Source: Setophaga petechia
Lineage: Eukaryota > Chordata > Aves > Passeriformes > Parulidae
DNA: 64,000 bases
Assembly: GCA_024362935.1 (NCBI GenBank)
Contig: JANCRA010000010.1
Location: 13,322,501-13,386,500 of the forward strand
Direction of reading: 5' to 3'
Shown here: one piece after another, positions 14,301-28,501 of the stretch
How positions within the stretch are numbered: the first letter of the stretch is position 1
How the letters are laid out: each line of letters begins with the position of its first letter
Translations under genes and position numbers: made by a program
The notes under the pieces: generated by a model
The model's database searches: none
What the model saw: the letters and a program-made list of their open reading frames with translations, nothing else
What the model was told of the DNA's origin: nothing

Positions 14301-17300
14301 GAACCCACACAGCCAGAGCTGTATCCCTAAGGGCATACAAGCAGCTGTAGCCCCAGCATAGCAAATCAGTGCTTTTCCCAAGAGTTTAACAATACCCTTT
14401 CTACTTTGTAGGGTAAGAGACCCCAGATGCACATCAGGGCTCTAATGGGTTTTTATGCATTATAAAAATACAGAGGGAAACTGGAGCAGCTTACAAGAGC
14501 ATCCCATCTGAAGACAGGATGCTTTTGGACATGCAATCCCCATGGCATGACTCCAGCCAGTCAACCCTTGCAGCAGGGAGCTGGGATGTTTTAACAGCTA
14601 GACCTGAAGTCAGCACACCAGGAGATGATACCACTGCTAACAAGACCAGAAAGCTTTACAACTTCCTCACAGTGACAAAGTGAGATATGACATCCCAGAA
14701 AAAGGCCACTTACAGGCAAGGACTTGGGTGGCAACATTGCAGCATGGATAAACAGCAGAGCCCAGTCTCAGGTTCAGGAGAGAATCTGGGCTCACTTCTG
14801 GTTTATGCGTCCCACTTGCTCCGGCAGGGAAGAATTGCAGACCATGCCAGCACCACCTCCTTCTCTCAGGGTGGATGATTTGAGTCTAATCCACAAAACC
14901 TCGTCTGTTTCTTAGTGATAAATCCAGTTTGGAAAACTAGCACTTCAGAAATTAGCAGTGTCAGATCTTGAGGGTAAGCTGTGAATCTCCGAAGGGCAGC
15001 AGCACACAGAGCATCCCTGCACAGGCACGTGGCAAGTGCGACAAGGAGGAAGCATTCCTTCCACGGCTGAGGGTTAGATCACGAGTCAGGTCTGAACCCA
15101 CATTCCTCTCTTGCCTCCTTGGGGTTCATATTTTGCTTAATCCACAACCTGGTCATTCATGCCCCACAACATTTCCCTCCTCCCCAAGCATTTGGCCTTT
15201 AACTGAAGACATGGGTACCCTGGTGATGAAGGGCACACACAAGGACAAATCATTTAAACCAAAAGAAGCAGGGCTGTTCTTGCACAGTTTACAGCTGCAC
15301 TGTGGAACTCACAGCTGAAGGGTGGGGAGGAGGCTAAAATCACAGGTGGGATTCAAGAGAGCATCACCAACTTGCAGCCAGTTCTCAAGGAGCAGGACAG
15401 CCAGCCAGGACTATGAGGCAGGAGCAGAGAACAGACTGCACAAAAGGAATGAGCACCCAGTGTACACATGGACACTGTCCCCTTTTCTCTGGCCATCCTT
15501 TAGTACTAGCAGGGATCAGATAACTGAGCTAGATGGTCTGACACTCTCTTTTCTTAGTAGTGAGACCATAATTCAAGCACATTTGAGTTCCCCAAAGACA
15601 GCAACTGACCATTTGAACACAGGTCTGGCTGGTAAGTGAACAACCAAGTCAAAACTGAAAAACCAACTGAAATACTCCCAATGAACATCAGAACTAATAT
15701 GAAAGTCTACCCTATACCTAAGCATAGCAGAGAATTTCAATTTGATTTATCTCAGGAACATTAATGCACCAATTAGTTCTGTTTCTCTGGGGAGAAATCA
15801 CCTCATCATTTCCACACTTTGTTCATATAGGAGGGAGGGGGAAAATTATGAAAACACATGTGAAACATTTGGATGTGCCCAACTACCAAAGATTTCATAA
15901 CGAACACATTAGATTTGTGTTACTTGATGCAAAGAGGATTTTGTTTTAACCAGAAGCGTAACAAGGAATTATAGCAGCTGTGCCTGTCATTATTCTGCTT
16001 AGCCTGTTAATGGAATTAGTTTGCTACAACCAAATTGGTTCAACAGATTAATTAAAACCAGGTGCCTCTGTGCAGTAACTTCTCCGCACCACAGTGAGTA
16101 CTTCTTGTGGCTAAACCAACACCACTCTTCCTTGTGACCTGCAGAGATTCCCTTTGCTCTTCTCTGGGACCAATAAAACAGTAATAAAATTAAATTCAGA
16201 ACACTGCCTGTGTGACAGAGCATGTTGCAAGGACCACCTTAACAATCCAATGAGCTAAGGAGGATGGTGCTCAGGGGCCTTTTGCAGAGGATGGCGCTCC
16301 CTTGGGAATGCCCTCCATGTCACTGTGCACCTCAAGAGGTACAGTCTCTGCATAAAAGATCTCCAGCGGGATTTACAGATCCATGTGCTAGTCAACAAAG
16401 GCTGAAGCTCATTACCCTCAGACAAGGAGAGGGTGGCTTGAGGAAGCTTTCCAACAGCAAGCACAGAAGTATTCTATTTAGAGGGTTTGTGACCATCTCT
16501 GCTGGTCACATGCAGCCCAGAGCCAAGACTCCAACCTGTGTCAGAACCATGCTGGCTAAACTTCTGCAGGCAAGAACTGGAAATGCTGCTCACACAACAA
16601 AACCCAGTCATGCCAAAAAGGTTTGTCTGTTAACTGAGAAAAACAAAAATTTTTGGGCCCAAGAATGGACTAGGAAGCAGAAAGTCTGGCTAAAAATACA
16701 CAAAATTTCACAGAAGACCAGTTGAGAGTCACACAGCCAGGGATGCTTCATTCACACATGAATCTCTTTAAAGAGCAAATCAAAAATCCCTGGCCTGTGA
16801 TCCTTCAAACCCTGCTCAATCACAAGCAGTTAGGATTACAGCAGGGCCAGGCTCAGCAAAGAAAGCAGACTCCAGCTCAGTATTTTGTCATGTCCTCTTT
16901 CATTTCAACTCCTAGAGGAGCAGAGAAAGTAGAGAGAAAACAAATTTGAAGAGTTGTTTTAATTTTATTTCTACTTTGGGTCACAAGTGAGTTTCTCTTC
17001 TATCAATAGTTATTAGGTTATCTCACAGCTAATCCCTATGCCTATTCCTGCCTGTGTTTTGTTTCAACCTCTTTGTGGATTGATATAAAATCCTGAGCAA
17101 CAGCAATGCTTGGAGGGGGGATAGAGAAGTGAACAACAACTGCACATTCCTTAAACAGTTGCTAAACCCAAGTGCTATCATGTGCCTAAAAACTATCCAG
17201 GAGCGAAATGCAACAGTTCCAGAAGTGACTCAGTGTTTGGGTTTTCTCCATGGGCCAGCATGACAGGACCTGCTATCACAGAGGGACAGCCTAAGGGACA

Positions 17301-19656
17301 GCAGTGCCCTGGGTTCACTTCCCTCCTATTACCAGCATGGAAATATAAATTTATAGTACTACCAAATCATTTTTTCCTCTTCTTTTCTAAAAGGTAAATC
17401 TAACATCACAAAAGTGTGGTGCTTTAGTTTTACTTTAATCACCAGCTGGGAATCAACAGCTATTGACTTTGCAGAATAAGCCAAACAACAAAGCACCTAT
17501 GGACTGGAGGATCCTACCAACTCATTTCCCCAGTGTCACCTGGGCCCCAGGTGTGAGCTGAGCAAGGCTGCCCAGCACCAAGCTGGAGTGGTGGGAGCAA
17601 TACAACCCTGGCAGCCCCCACCTCTCCACCTCCACCTGCTGCTTCTCTGTGTCTCATGTCCTGCAGGGTCACCTCTCCCCAAAGCAATTACACTCCCCCG
17701 TATAAATCTCACCAGATCCACAACCCCTGTGGGATGCAAAATTAACTCTCCCTTTGGCAGCAGCCCCAGCTGGGGGCTTTCATGGCCAAGCTTCAGGCCT
17801 GAAGTTTAAACAGCAGCTGCAGCAGCTGCTGGTGATTCTCATTTCAACTGGGAGGTGAGAAATGCTGCCACAGTCACCCACCTGCCAGCCTGGGGCCAGG
17901 GAAGCAGGAGACCCTGGCTAAGGCAGACAGCAGGATGCTCACAGCTCCTGATGACAGACACACACCCCCATGGCCAGGCTGCAGCCCAGCTCCAGTGCAG
18001 ACAGCCTGCAAGATGTTCAAACCAATCAGTCCTCTTGGATTTGCTAATGTGTTGTCATTAAATTTGACTGCAAGGCCATGGGAATACCTTTTTTCCAGAA
18101 GAGCCTTCATGGGGAAAAATGAGGCATAAAGTAACTACTGCTGGTGCAGTATTTTTTTTTTATCCTTCTGTATTTTCCATCAGGGATTCTCTGGTACAAA
18201 GGTCTTGAGGAGAGCAAAAGGATGTGAGCTTGCCATACTTATTTAAGTCGGTTTTTGACTTGCATATAGGTGGCTACATACACCTCACACAGGTCATCCT
18301 GCACATGTCACACGTTCCTCTCATGCCACTCCATCTCTGCTCTGCTTCCTTCCTCTGCCTTGATGGTGGTTGGCAACACACTTGTGATCCTGCTGTACAA
18401 AAACACTCCCTGGTGCTAGAGGGAGGGCTGAGAACATTAAAAATAGCCCTTTTTTTCTCTCCTTCATTAACTTCTCTACAAGTACTTCTTTTTCAACAGC
18501 ATCAAAATAATCAAAATCACTTTCCAAATTTTTTCACTCATTAAAAATCTAAATGCATTTTAAGGGTGAGCAGAGCACGCCAAATTGGATTTTTAACAAA
18601 TGAACAAAATTCAGTGTTTTGAATTCACTCATTCTTTGCTATAGCATTTCCAGAAGCAAAATCTATTTTTAGGTGCAGATTGTTTTATCTGCTCCACCTA
18701 ACATCCAGACAAACATCTGGGCTGTCCCTTAAGGCTTCTTTTTCCCTGCTCAACTCCCACAGACTGAGGAAGATTGTATCATAGTCACTTTTACCTTCAG
18801 TGTCTTTCAGGGTACCTTCCCTCCCTCATTCCCAAAGGCTTCCAGTAGCCTCATTCCTGCTGGTTCATTGGTTCAACTCTTCCTTGCTCAGCTCTCCTCA
18901 GCTATTCTGCAAGATGTCAGCTTCACTTCAGCCATCCAGTCTGGCCCAGTTCCAACACTTTGTTGAAATATGTCACCCAAATACTGCCCTGTCTCATCTG
19001 GCACACTGCTCAGGGATGTGGAACTTACCAGTATTCAGACAGTTGGGTTTTACAATCAGCTGTTTTAAGATGACCTCAATTTCTACCAGTAACTCCATTC
19101 TACAAAAGGTGGTTTGGGCATGTCCACCACATCCCTCTATAAATAATCACACAAGGAAGGTTTTGTGGGTGTTTTGTTAAGCCAATCACTTCCCTTAATG
19201 TCCACAAACCCCCTCCCATTGATGCTCTTGAAGTTCTGTTGATTCTCAATTCAGCACCTGATCCGAGTTCCTATTCCTTAGCCATGGATGCACCCCAGAA
19301 CTCTCTGCACATGGAGTTTCTCCTTCGCCACTTTCCTCTTTCATTGCATCTTGGACAATGACTTTGTTCAGCTCGCTAAGCCCAAGTGCCACTCTCCCAC
19401 TGCTTTTGCAGGCATGACACAGCTGCCAAGAGAGATTATAGGGCACAATAAAGATTATGGGCTGCTCTAGGCTGAAAGAAAAGGTAGATGACAGAGCAAA
19501 AAAAGAGCCTAGAATCCCTTGGCAAGGTGGACGCCATGAAGGTTTGATGCCCTTTGAAAAAGAGTCTCCATCACAAATGTATCTGGCAGCAAAGGCAGTG
19601 CAAGAGCCCAGTCTGGGTCCTCAAGGCCCAAAGATGATTTCTGAAGTCCCTTAAAG

Positions 19657-19709
19657 ACAAGGATCAGAAGCAGAGAAAGTAAACTGTAAGCAATCTCCTT
19701 TTAGGGGCT
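19657..19709 (+). repeat. 53-bp direct duplication, copy 1
   Basis: ACAAGGATCAGAAGCAGAG through TTAGGGGCT recurs at 20561-20613 in the same orientation with 46 of 53 bases identical. Flanks do not align, so this may be a local duplication or two remnants of one repeat family. Confidence 0.7.
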
Positions 19710-20560
19710 CACAGGATCAGCCTCCAGTACCAGGGCATGAACAGCCCCACAAGTTCCTGTGGGCTTCTCTCTTTGTTTGTGGGTCTGCCACTGAGTGGCA
19801 CATCTGCACATGGTACCTCAGCTCATTGAGAGAGGGCTTCCATTGGGAATGTTGGAAACAGAGCATGAAACTGTCATCAGAGGCTATTAATGTTTTCTTC
19901 ATGTGGGAACTGAGCTAGAAACAGAGCAGGAAAATTAAAAGCTCGCATGGTCATAAATGGTGCCTCCCTTGCTCATCCTCTGCTACCCAGACTTTTGGGG
20001 ACATTCGAAGGGGTGGAAGAAGAGGGACACTCCTTGCCTCGGCTGCTGTCACTGCAGTTAGTCCATGCAATGCCAGCAGGGCCAGGGGAAAGGATGCTAC
20101 AAACCTGTTCTGGCTGCTCTCCCATCTGGTCCTCTCTTCTACCACTCAAAACCACAGAAATTCACATTAACACAGGATCTTTGCTCACTTAAATGACAAA
20201 ACTCCTTGCTGGAGATCAACAAGCAGCCCCTGGGGCTTGGGACCTGGATGTTTTTTGGAAGATTACATCATTACAGACCACTACCTCCAGTTTCAGGCCT
20301 AGAACAAGAAAAAGCAATGCATTTCTAGGCAAAAGGCAGTATTCAGAATGACTGAATTCATAATGAGCAACTTCATAATGACCACCTGAGCAGGTTATTG
20401 TTCATCTAGGGCAGCAAGCAAGCCAGTGCCATTGTCCACCAGGCTGTGGGCACATGGTCACCCAAGGAAGAGACGGCAGCAGTGGGGCAGAGCCATGAAG
20501 CTGAGCCATCAGGGATGGAATTTATTGTAAACACGAGGCGCAGCAAAGTTCTGCTCTGGG

Positions 20561-20613
20561 ACAAGGATCAGAGGCAGAGATGGTAAACTGTGAGCAGACT
20601 CCTTGTAGGGGCT
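20561..20613 (+). repeat. 53-bp direct duplication, copy 2
   Basis: ACAAGGATCAGAGGCAGAG through GTAGGGGCT is 904 bp downstream of its partner at 19657-19709. A CTTTATATAAAAGC word follows at about 20660. Confidence 0.7.
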
Positions 20614-22178
20614 AATGGGAACATGAGATGGGATTTCCTGAACCCCCTCAGGGCTTGTCTTTATATAAAAGCTGCTTGCATTTAATTACAATCAGTTACA
20701 TTAGCTACATCAGTCGATTTAATTAAATTGCAAGGACACTCATAAGTTGATTTAACTCTGCCTCAAATGGATTTAGCAAAAGTTGGCAAGAAACTAAATC
20801 AACATAAACCAAGATCAAATCAACTGAAGAGCATCCACACAGGATTTTGCAGCAATTTAGTAAAAACCGATTTGAAGCCCTGTTTTAAATGAAGCAGAGT
20901 ATCTCAGGCACAGAGAAAGATGAACTGGGATGAAAGCAAAGTGTCTAGCACTCCAGCAGCCCTGTCTAATAGACTTGAGCCATGAGGAAAAAAACCAAAA
21001 CCCTCCTTTTCCTCCACACCCTGGAGCTGGCAGGTTATTTGAATCCACATAGGATTTACTTAATTCATGATCTTCAGACAGGTTTGCCCAACAGAACTCA
21101 GCAAGCAGCTGCCATTTCTGGGCCAGGCACACGGGACGGAGGTCACAAACCATCCCCTACACTGCAGAAGGCTGAATGGGGAGAAAACTGCTATATGTTA
21201 AGACAATTTTAAAAGGCTGTGAATTTGTGAGCATAAAATCATCCACTCCAAAATAATTGCCAACTCTGAACACATTTGTCTGATTGGTAGCTTTTAGCAC
21301 TGAAATTTTCAGTACTAAAGGGGTCACACACAGGTGACAGATAAGACAGTCATGTTGCAGGCAAGTTGCACAGCACTGCTCAGTCCTGCAGCACTGGCTC
21401 CAGGAGATGTGGTGAATGCTGCACAGCTTCAGCATGCACCTGAAACATCTTATTCTGTACCAAGAGTAGAGTGACAGGAGGGCAGGAATGCAGTTTTGTA
21501 CATGGAAAAATCAAGTGGCCACTAAAGCACACTGCTCCACGCAGGCAGCACCAGGTGAGTTACCCCATTCCTGGCAGAAGTCATCCCAGAAGCACCCAGA
21601 AAGAGCAAAGCTTAGCAAAGATTCATTAACACATCCACTTTGATTAAATTGCTTCTTTTCAGCTCCTGGTTTGCCAGGACTGACCCCTCCAAGCCAACAC
21701 CAACCTCTTGCTTGCACTGCAGTGGGTTATTTTTTTCACAGCTGCATTATAACTTGTCATCACAAACCAAGCACCTCTTCTGTGGGACCAGAATGGTCCT
21801 AACAGCTTTCCTAGCAAAGCAAGTGATTTATGATCAGCTTAATGACACTTTTTATACTGCTGTAAAACCAGGATTACAGTTCAGTGACTAGTAGGAGTTA
21901 GAGTAAAGTAAAGCTGCCACAGTTTCCTTAGTGCTTTGATGACTATTATAGCAGTCATACGCTGAGAAATGATGAACCTGCCATAAAGTTTCAAGATCAC
22001 TTTTTATTTCAGTGAGGAGACATTTCCAAACCCAAGCTTTGTAAAAGGGAAGAAAAAGAAAACTCACAGCCTGAGAGCAGCAGATCAGAAAAGAATGATT
22101 TCCACACCACCTCAAACTACTCTAGCCAAAACCTGTCCCCAGATCATAAAAAGAGCAAAACCTCCTTGCACAAAAATC

Positions 22179-22200
22179 CCAGAAGCTGCAAAGCTTCTGG
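22179..22200. repeat. Short perfect inverted repeat
   Basis: CCAGAAGC-TGCAAA-GCTTCTGG forms an 8-bp stem with a 6-base loop. There is no sign that it is longer or that it is a known RNA. Confidence 0.6.
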
Positions 22201-25050
22201 CTGTAAAGGGGGTCTCTCATCCCTGCAAGGAAGACCATATGGTCTACTAAACCATCAGAAATCTGGTCCTGTTACAGCTTTGCAATCTGGACAAATCTCT
22301 CCAGCTCCCCACATCCTACCTATAAGATGCATCCCACTGCTTTGAAAAATGTGCTGGTAATAGGACACAGTAAAAATACTGGGAAGCAAGCAATGTTAGA
22401 AATTAGACTCAGCATGCTGGGTAGACTCAATTCAGTTTAAATATAATGAATCCCTGAATTCTAGTATTTACACACATATTTATAGTAGAAGTCATGCTTT
22501 CATATTTACTTTTCTATGAGGTTTTTTTTTATAATTTACAGTAAAACTAGTACCTGGAAATTCTGAAATTACTTTACCACTAAAATGTTATTTGTTCTGC
22601 CCCAGACTGGCCATTGTGGTACACAATTACTGATACCTTTTCTTATTTATCTCATTTTTGGGCTAGGTTCCCTGTCCGTTCTTTCTTTCACATCAGAAAA
22701 GCTCAATCATGTCATTAATTCTTCTTCCATCCTCTGAATACTCACTAATTCTGAAATATGTTTTCTGGTATAGAGTGACCATCAACCACTGGTCCAAATA
22801 AGAGGTTCAACAGATGAACACAATATGTATCTTGATATATCTAGATTAGCTGTTTATGATACCACCTGCCATGGGTTGTTGTGTTTAACACCCCAGAAGC
22901 CTGATCTAGTAAAGCAAATCTCTCAGGAAATCCTGGCAAGCCACAATCAGGGACCAGGCTGCTGCAATTCACAGCAATTCCATTCCTGCAGTGTCACCCA
23001 GGGGTCATGCTCACAGTCACTGCAAAGGCACCCAACACAGTGATGGGGCAGCCAGCACATGATCCAGGCATCTCCAGCATCCTTTTCTGTGTGGGCCTCG
23101 TGCCTGGCACCTTCCCAAGGGGCTTGATTTTTCCATGTCCTCCTTGTGCAATCAAGCCTTAAATATCAAACAGCAGCCTTCCTACCTCTTTCCCCAGGGG
23201 CTTATTTCATTGTTTAAGCGTTCCTCCAGCACAAAATGCAAGGAGCTGTCAGCAGCACAGCTAATACAGTCATCATCCAAAAGCCAGCAGCCCTGTTCTG
23301 TGCAGATATTTGTATGTCGTTAAATAATCTTTGACAGGATGTGAAGGTGGCAAGGGACTGAGATTTGTGCAAAAAAACCTCCACCATACACCCCAAAAAA
23401 ACGGAGAAGAGGGGAATTAATAATTAACAGTCATGAAAGCCTCAAGAGATTCTCCAGCAAGGATTATTTTGCTGCAGCCTTCTGCAGAAGGTACCAGACA
23501 GCAATGAAAAACTGCTTCCATGCCATACTAAGGATGGCACCAGCACTGACTCTCCCTTCAAGGCTGCTGCCCCTTCAGAAAAGCAACAGGAAAGGATGAC
23601 AAGGACTGGAGCCACCTGTAGAGACACTGCTGTTCCCAGTCAGCCAATATAGACTTTCATCAACCCATTTATCACAGAGCAATTAAACAGGTTACAGGAA
23701 TGAGCTAAAGAAATGCTCCTTGGTGCAGTGTCATCCTGCCTGCATCCATTACAGTGGGAATTATGCCTGGGGGATGCACTGTGTGCTTCCCCTAAGCAAA
23801 TACAGAACATTGACATGTGCTAGATCTGTTCAGCCACAGTGTCATTTACAGCTTCCACCAGGTGCTAAACACTGGGGACTCCCATAACCCAAACCCATAA
23901 GCATGACTACAGGGAAAGTTGTTAGAAAAAGAAAGGTTAAAACACAAGATGGGATGAAGAATAAGTTATCTTGTCCCAGAAAGTGAGCTGTTTTCCCAGC
24001 CTCCTCAAGAAGTGCCATCCATGTGCCCTTGGACATGGCTGGCTCCTCTTCTTGTCCAGGAGACTCAGATCAATACCCAGGAATAGCACTGATCAATTTT
24101 TAAGAGCAAACGGCCATCTCACCCCTTCACTAAACAGCTGCACACACATTATTTGCAGTTGCTGCCAAACCCCTGAAAGATTCACTAGGGACCATACTAA
24201 TCAATTTTTATTTCTATTAAACTAATGCCTGCAGCATGCTGGAGGAAATAGGGGCAGAAGGGACTACCCTAAATGAAGATCGTTAAGAATCAGCACAGCA
24301 GGGATTTACACCAACTACCTGGTCTTTTGAGTAGGCCAACAAAGATGAAAGAGGCAATCTGCCAGTCAGCCCAGACACTGCTCCAACGTGGGACACCAAA
24401 TGTTTCCATGATTCCTTTCCCTCTGCCCTTAGCCACCAGCACAGGTCTTCTGCTTTGGAAGTGAGATCTCTGAGGACTTGATAAGCAAGGTTAAGATTTA
24501 ATGGACTGACTGGCATATCTGAATCACTAATCACAACCTCCACTGAGGAACAGCTCAAATTTCACTTTTATCCAAATCTCTAGTTCCATTCTCTCCTGCC
24601 TCAAAGCCAGCAAAGGGGACTCCTACACATTCTTTCTGCTTGCCTCTGACCTGAGCTGTAACTGTATTTCTCAACAGAGTAGGAGTTTTACAATTCTTAT
24701 TTGGGTAAGGAGGCAGGGCAGGGTGATGCATTTTGGAGGCCAGAATAACTAAATCATCACATTTACAAAGTCAAACTATCAAGCTGTAACACTATTCCTA
24801 AAAGGTACTCCTGCATCTTTTCATCATAAGATAAAGCCAGCAGTTTGCATTTGTCTTCCTGTATTCCATCCAGACTTGGTCTTCTATTGCCTCATTTCTG
24901 CAAGTCATAGTTTTGAAGCTCTAGAGAAAGCTGTACAGTCTTTTCTTTCAGGTCACAATGTCCATCAGAGGTTTGGGACACCAATAAAGATGGCATAAGG
25001 TCATAGCAGACAAGAAGCAATAAAAATGAAAAAACTCACCAGAAGAGGTC

Positions 25051-25354
25051 TGTTGTCATCTTATTGCAGGGGTTCCATACTGTTGTCTCCTTATCACAAA
25101 AGTTTCACACCTTCCTGGTGTTTCTCATGGGCAGCTCCTCAGAGCACTGACTCTTTCTTGCAGCCAACTGACTCCTGGTCCCTTCTCACCCAGCCACCCC
25201 ACTCTTTTATAGCATCTTCTTCTCACTGGTTAAACCTGTGGCCAGTTAAAGTCAGGCCCGTTCCCAATCTTTGATAATCGGCCCAGCTGCAACTCCTTAG
25301 GGGTAAGATTACTCTGTACACTATCTTTATTTTCTTATAGTCTATCCCCCTACA
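25051..25354 (+). mobile_element. Solo-LTR-like repeat, copy 1 (304 bp)
   Basis: The element begins TGTTGTCATCTTATTGCAGG and ends CTATCCCCCTACA, the TG...CA termini of a retroviral-type LTR. It is clearly homologous, end to end and in the same orientation, to 45698-46008. The flanks read GAGGTC (left) and GGGGTC (right), a 5-of-6 match that suggests a 6-bp target duplication with one change. It has a TTTTATAGC TATA-like word near 25204-25212. No internal coding region or second LTR is next to it, so it is a solo LTR. The short open frame across it is not a gene. Orientation is assigned arbitrarily by the TATA-like word. Confidence 0.7.
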
Positions 25355-25923
25355 GGGGTCCATATCAACCTTGATAATAACATGAAGTGATTCACATTAG
25401 ATACTCCAGCACCATCATGCCAAGAGCAGAAGATAGGTGAGCTCTCAAGTCCACTGTGACCTGCCAGATAGCCAGAGTAAGTGCACAGGCAGATCAGTGA
25501 GAATCTGGCTGGCACCTCTCTTGAGTCACAGTGGCTCTGGACAAGCAAAGGCTTGATCCCTGCAGTGTGGGCTGCTGTGCTCTGGTACTGACCTCAGAGA
25601 TGACAAATGCTCCTGTGATGGGTTAGATGAGACTGTGGACAGGGAGGCCTGAAACATCCACTGGAAGATGAGACCAAGGAGGTACCAGGGCACAAAAGGG
25701 ACGAAGGCCCCGAGAACTCTTTGCAACCCCACATCAAGAGAGACACATTGCACTGCTCAGACTCCCAGCCAATTCAAACAGCCTCAAACTTTATTCCCTC
25801 TTTTTACACCAAAATCTTCCTAGCAGACTTAAGTAGTTTGCTGCAAAAGAACTCTCATCGTGGGGAAAGTCTACTTCAAGGCTTTTAATGCTTAAATCTT
25901 GTTTCATTCCTTCTCCAAAAACC

Positions 25924-25943
25924 AAAAAAAAAAAAAAAAAAAA
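25924..25943. repeat. A20 homopolymer
   Basis: Uninterrupted run of 20 A. No processed pseudogene or SINE body is recognisable to its left, so it cannot be assigned as a retroposed tail. Confidence 0.9.
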
Positions 25944-26155
25944 GAAACCAAAACCCAAGCAGCACCAACCTGAGAACTAAATGAGCTGATGCTGAGCTGC
26001 TTGCAAGGATTTATTTTGCATTTCAGAGTTCATTTCAGTACTCAGGTGCTCCCCTGTTTGGTTTGCTTTTTGCAATGCAGTGATTTGTGCTGCTGAAAAA
26101 TGTATCCACTGCAGAGGCAGCACTTGGAGCAGTTCGAAGGTACTTTACTATTCCC

Positions 26156-26210
26156 TTTTTTCTTGGTTTTTTGGTTTGTTGGGAGTTTTTTGTTTGTTTG
26201 TTTGTTTTTG
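26156..26210. repeat. GTTT-type low-complexity tract
   Basis: T-rich stretch ending in four consecutive GTTT units (26192-26209). Confidence 0.85.
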
Positions 26211-28484
26211 ATGGACTGCTGGTGCTTTGCCTGAAACAGCCTACACATATAGATAACATAAAATGACAACTTCCAGAGGCTCACTGCTGCAGGTGTTCAG
26301 GATGGAGGCAAGGGGATTTAGGAATTCACAGAACAAAGGTGCCTAACTGACCTCACATCCCTCCACCAGGTTCAGCTTCTGAGTTTCTCTCTGCTCAGGA
26401 GCTCTTACAAGTGCTTTGCCCTTAAGTCCATCTGTCAGTCTTTCTCCTCCAGAAGCACTTCAGCATTCCTCCTCCAGATGTCTTGGGATTTCCCTCATTA
26501 CTCACTGACAATGGCATTTTGCCTAGTGCAGCTTCTGGTCCTGGCCAAGAAGATCAGCACCAGCACTTCTGCTTGTCTCGCTTGCTGTGGTCTCTCCTCC
26601 TTCTCCAGCTCTGATATCTATCCCTCACACAAATATTTGCAGGTAAGCACTGTCATTCTGGAATTCCATTGTGAGTTTTTCATTGGTCACTCCTTCTGCA
26701 GGCTAGAGAAACTCAGGATATCTCGGCCCACAACCATGCCACCATTTGAGCAGCAGCTGGATGCAGAGAGATCTGTAGTAACAATTCCAGGGTGTAGGTG
26801 GTTAAAGCAGAGATATATTTATGCTTGTTGTGTCCCTTGGGATAAAGATTGTGATGGCAGCCATCACTGTTGGCAGAGAGAGAGGATTTCAGCTGAAATC
26901 TGGCAGTACTCACACAGGTAATGCAGTGCCCACACCAGCACTGCACCACTGGGAGAAGCTGGCAGGTAACACTTATGCTGCTCACAGAAGTGCTTTAATG
27001 TGGCCATTATATATAATTTTATATATACCCCACTATCAGTTATTGAGAGAGGGAAAAGCAGCAGCCTCCCAGAGGACTCAGTAGGCTGGGAAGAAGGAAC
27101 AGATCTGTTCAGTTCCACATGTCAAAATACAAGACTACAGCCTGAATAATGCAATTCTTTAGTATCTAAAAGACTTACACCAGAAGACTTGACTAAAAGT
27201 TCCTTGTTCCATGCCATAGAGATCTGTATTCCAGGGGGTTTAGAGATGTGGAAACTCTTATGTCCACAGTGGAGCCCTGGGCAAGCCCTCACCCTCTCCT
27301 CCAGGAACATGGCTTCCCTGCCCTGCTTCAGTTCCACACATAGGACAAGCTGTCTAAACTAATTTGAGAGCCTGTAACAACCAGACACTGAAAATTAAAG
27401 AGAAAAGGTGTTTTGCTAACATTGGGAAGAGCTGATAAAGCAGACACTCCTAGCTTATTATATGAGCTTCTTGTAGCAGCTGGAATAATCCTGGAGAATG
27501 GGAATTCAAAGCAAGATGGGGGAGAAGCTGGAGAGGCATTTGCAGAAAGACCTGGCAGACCCCCACCAGCACCACCCTGTCCACTGGAAAGAGAGCAAGG
27601 CACCCTGCACTGCTTGCACCTTCACTGGCCTCCATCTCATCACACTGCTGCCAATAATTTTGGCACTGGTAACTGTAAGATTACGCCTACATCAGGCACA
27701 GCAGACAAGGAGACAGTCTTTCATTCAAGTGACAGCTGCTTCTGCAAACACAGATGTCTGCAGGCAAGATTTTAAAACACACATCCACATATAGAGAAAA
27801 CCCCAACCATACAAATAACCACAAACACATAACATCAACTCCTCCTTCCAGCCATGCAACACTTGGAGCTGTCCTCACATAGTTCAGTTACTATCAGGGC
27901 AGGTATTCCTTAGGTACTTCTGATTTTGTACCAACTACATATAGAAATTACTCCTGGAAAAACCATGTTGGCACTTGTACAAGGAAGGTATTTTTGTAAA
28001 GAAAGTTTGGGGTTTTTTTCCCCTAAGGAAAAAGAAAAGCACGCTAAATTTTTGATTTCTATTTAGTAACAAAAAAATAACTGAAATTTCTCACATCAAA
28101 ATTAATTTTACACAGACAGCTTCATATTAATATGCAGCAGAATAGTACACACAAGTTGGGCAAGCAAGAGTTAGGATTAAATGTTTTCCTGACAAGACAG
28201 ATAGACAGGGTAGGAGAGGAAGTGGCTCAATTATATTTATATCACAGGTAGCATTATGGAAATAGTAGAATTTTATATGAGACTTTGTTTCACTTTGAAA
28301 AACAACAGTAAGAAAAACGACCATCAAGCAAAGAGGAAAAATGGTAAGTTGTTCTTACAACTGGATTTGGGGATACGTCCTGTTTTAAAATATGTTAAAC
28401 TTCTGGGTGGGGGGGGGAAGATAAACAAACCAAAACACACAAAAAATAACCACCAAAAGAGCCACCAAAAACAAACATCAACCT

Positions 28485-28501
28485 AAAAAAAAAAAAAAAA
28501 A
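28485..28501. repeat. A17 homopolymer after A-rich tract
   Basis: Run of 17 A, preceded by an A/C-rich stretch and a G9-type run near 28409-28417. Confidence 0.85.

Noticed and set aside
16264..16725. 153-codon + strand open frame
   Set aside because: Composition follows the surrounding DNA and no motif is recognisable.
25026..25274. Open frame similar to one at 45682-45903
   Set aside because: The similarity comes from both lying in copies of the same LTR-like repeat, not from a conserved protein.
27841..27866. Third candidate MPGWRK-type exon (TTCCAGCCATGC on the + strand)
   Set aside because: The - strand reading gives MAGRRS then a stop, with no CLQ motif and no donor.
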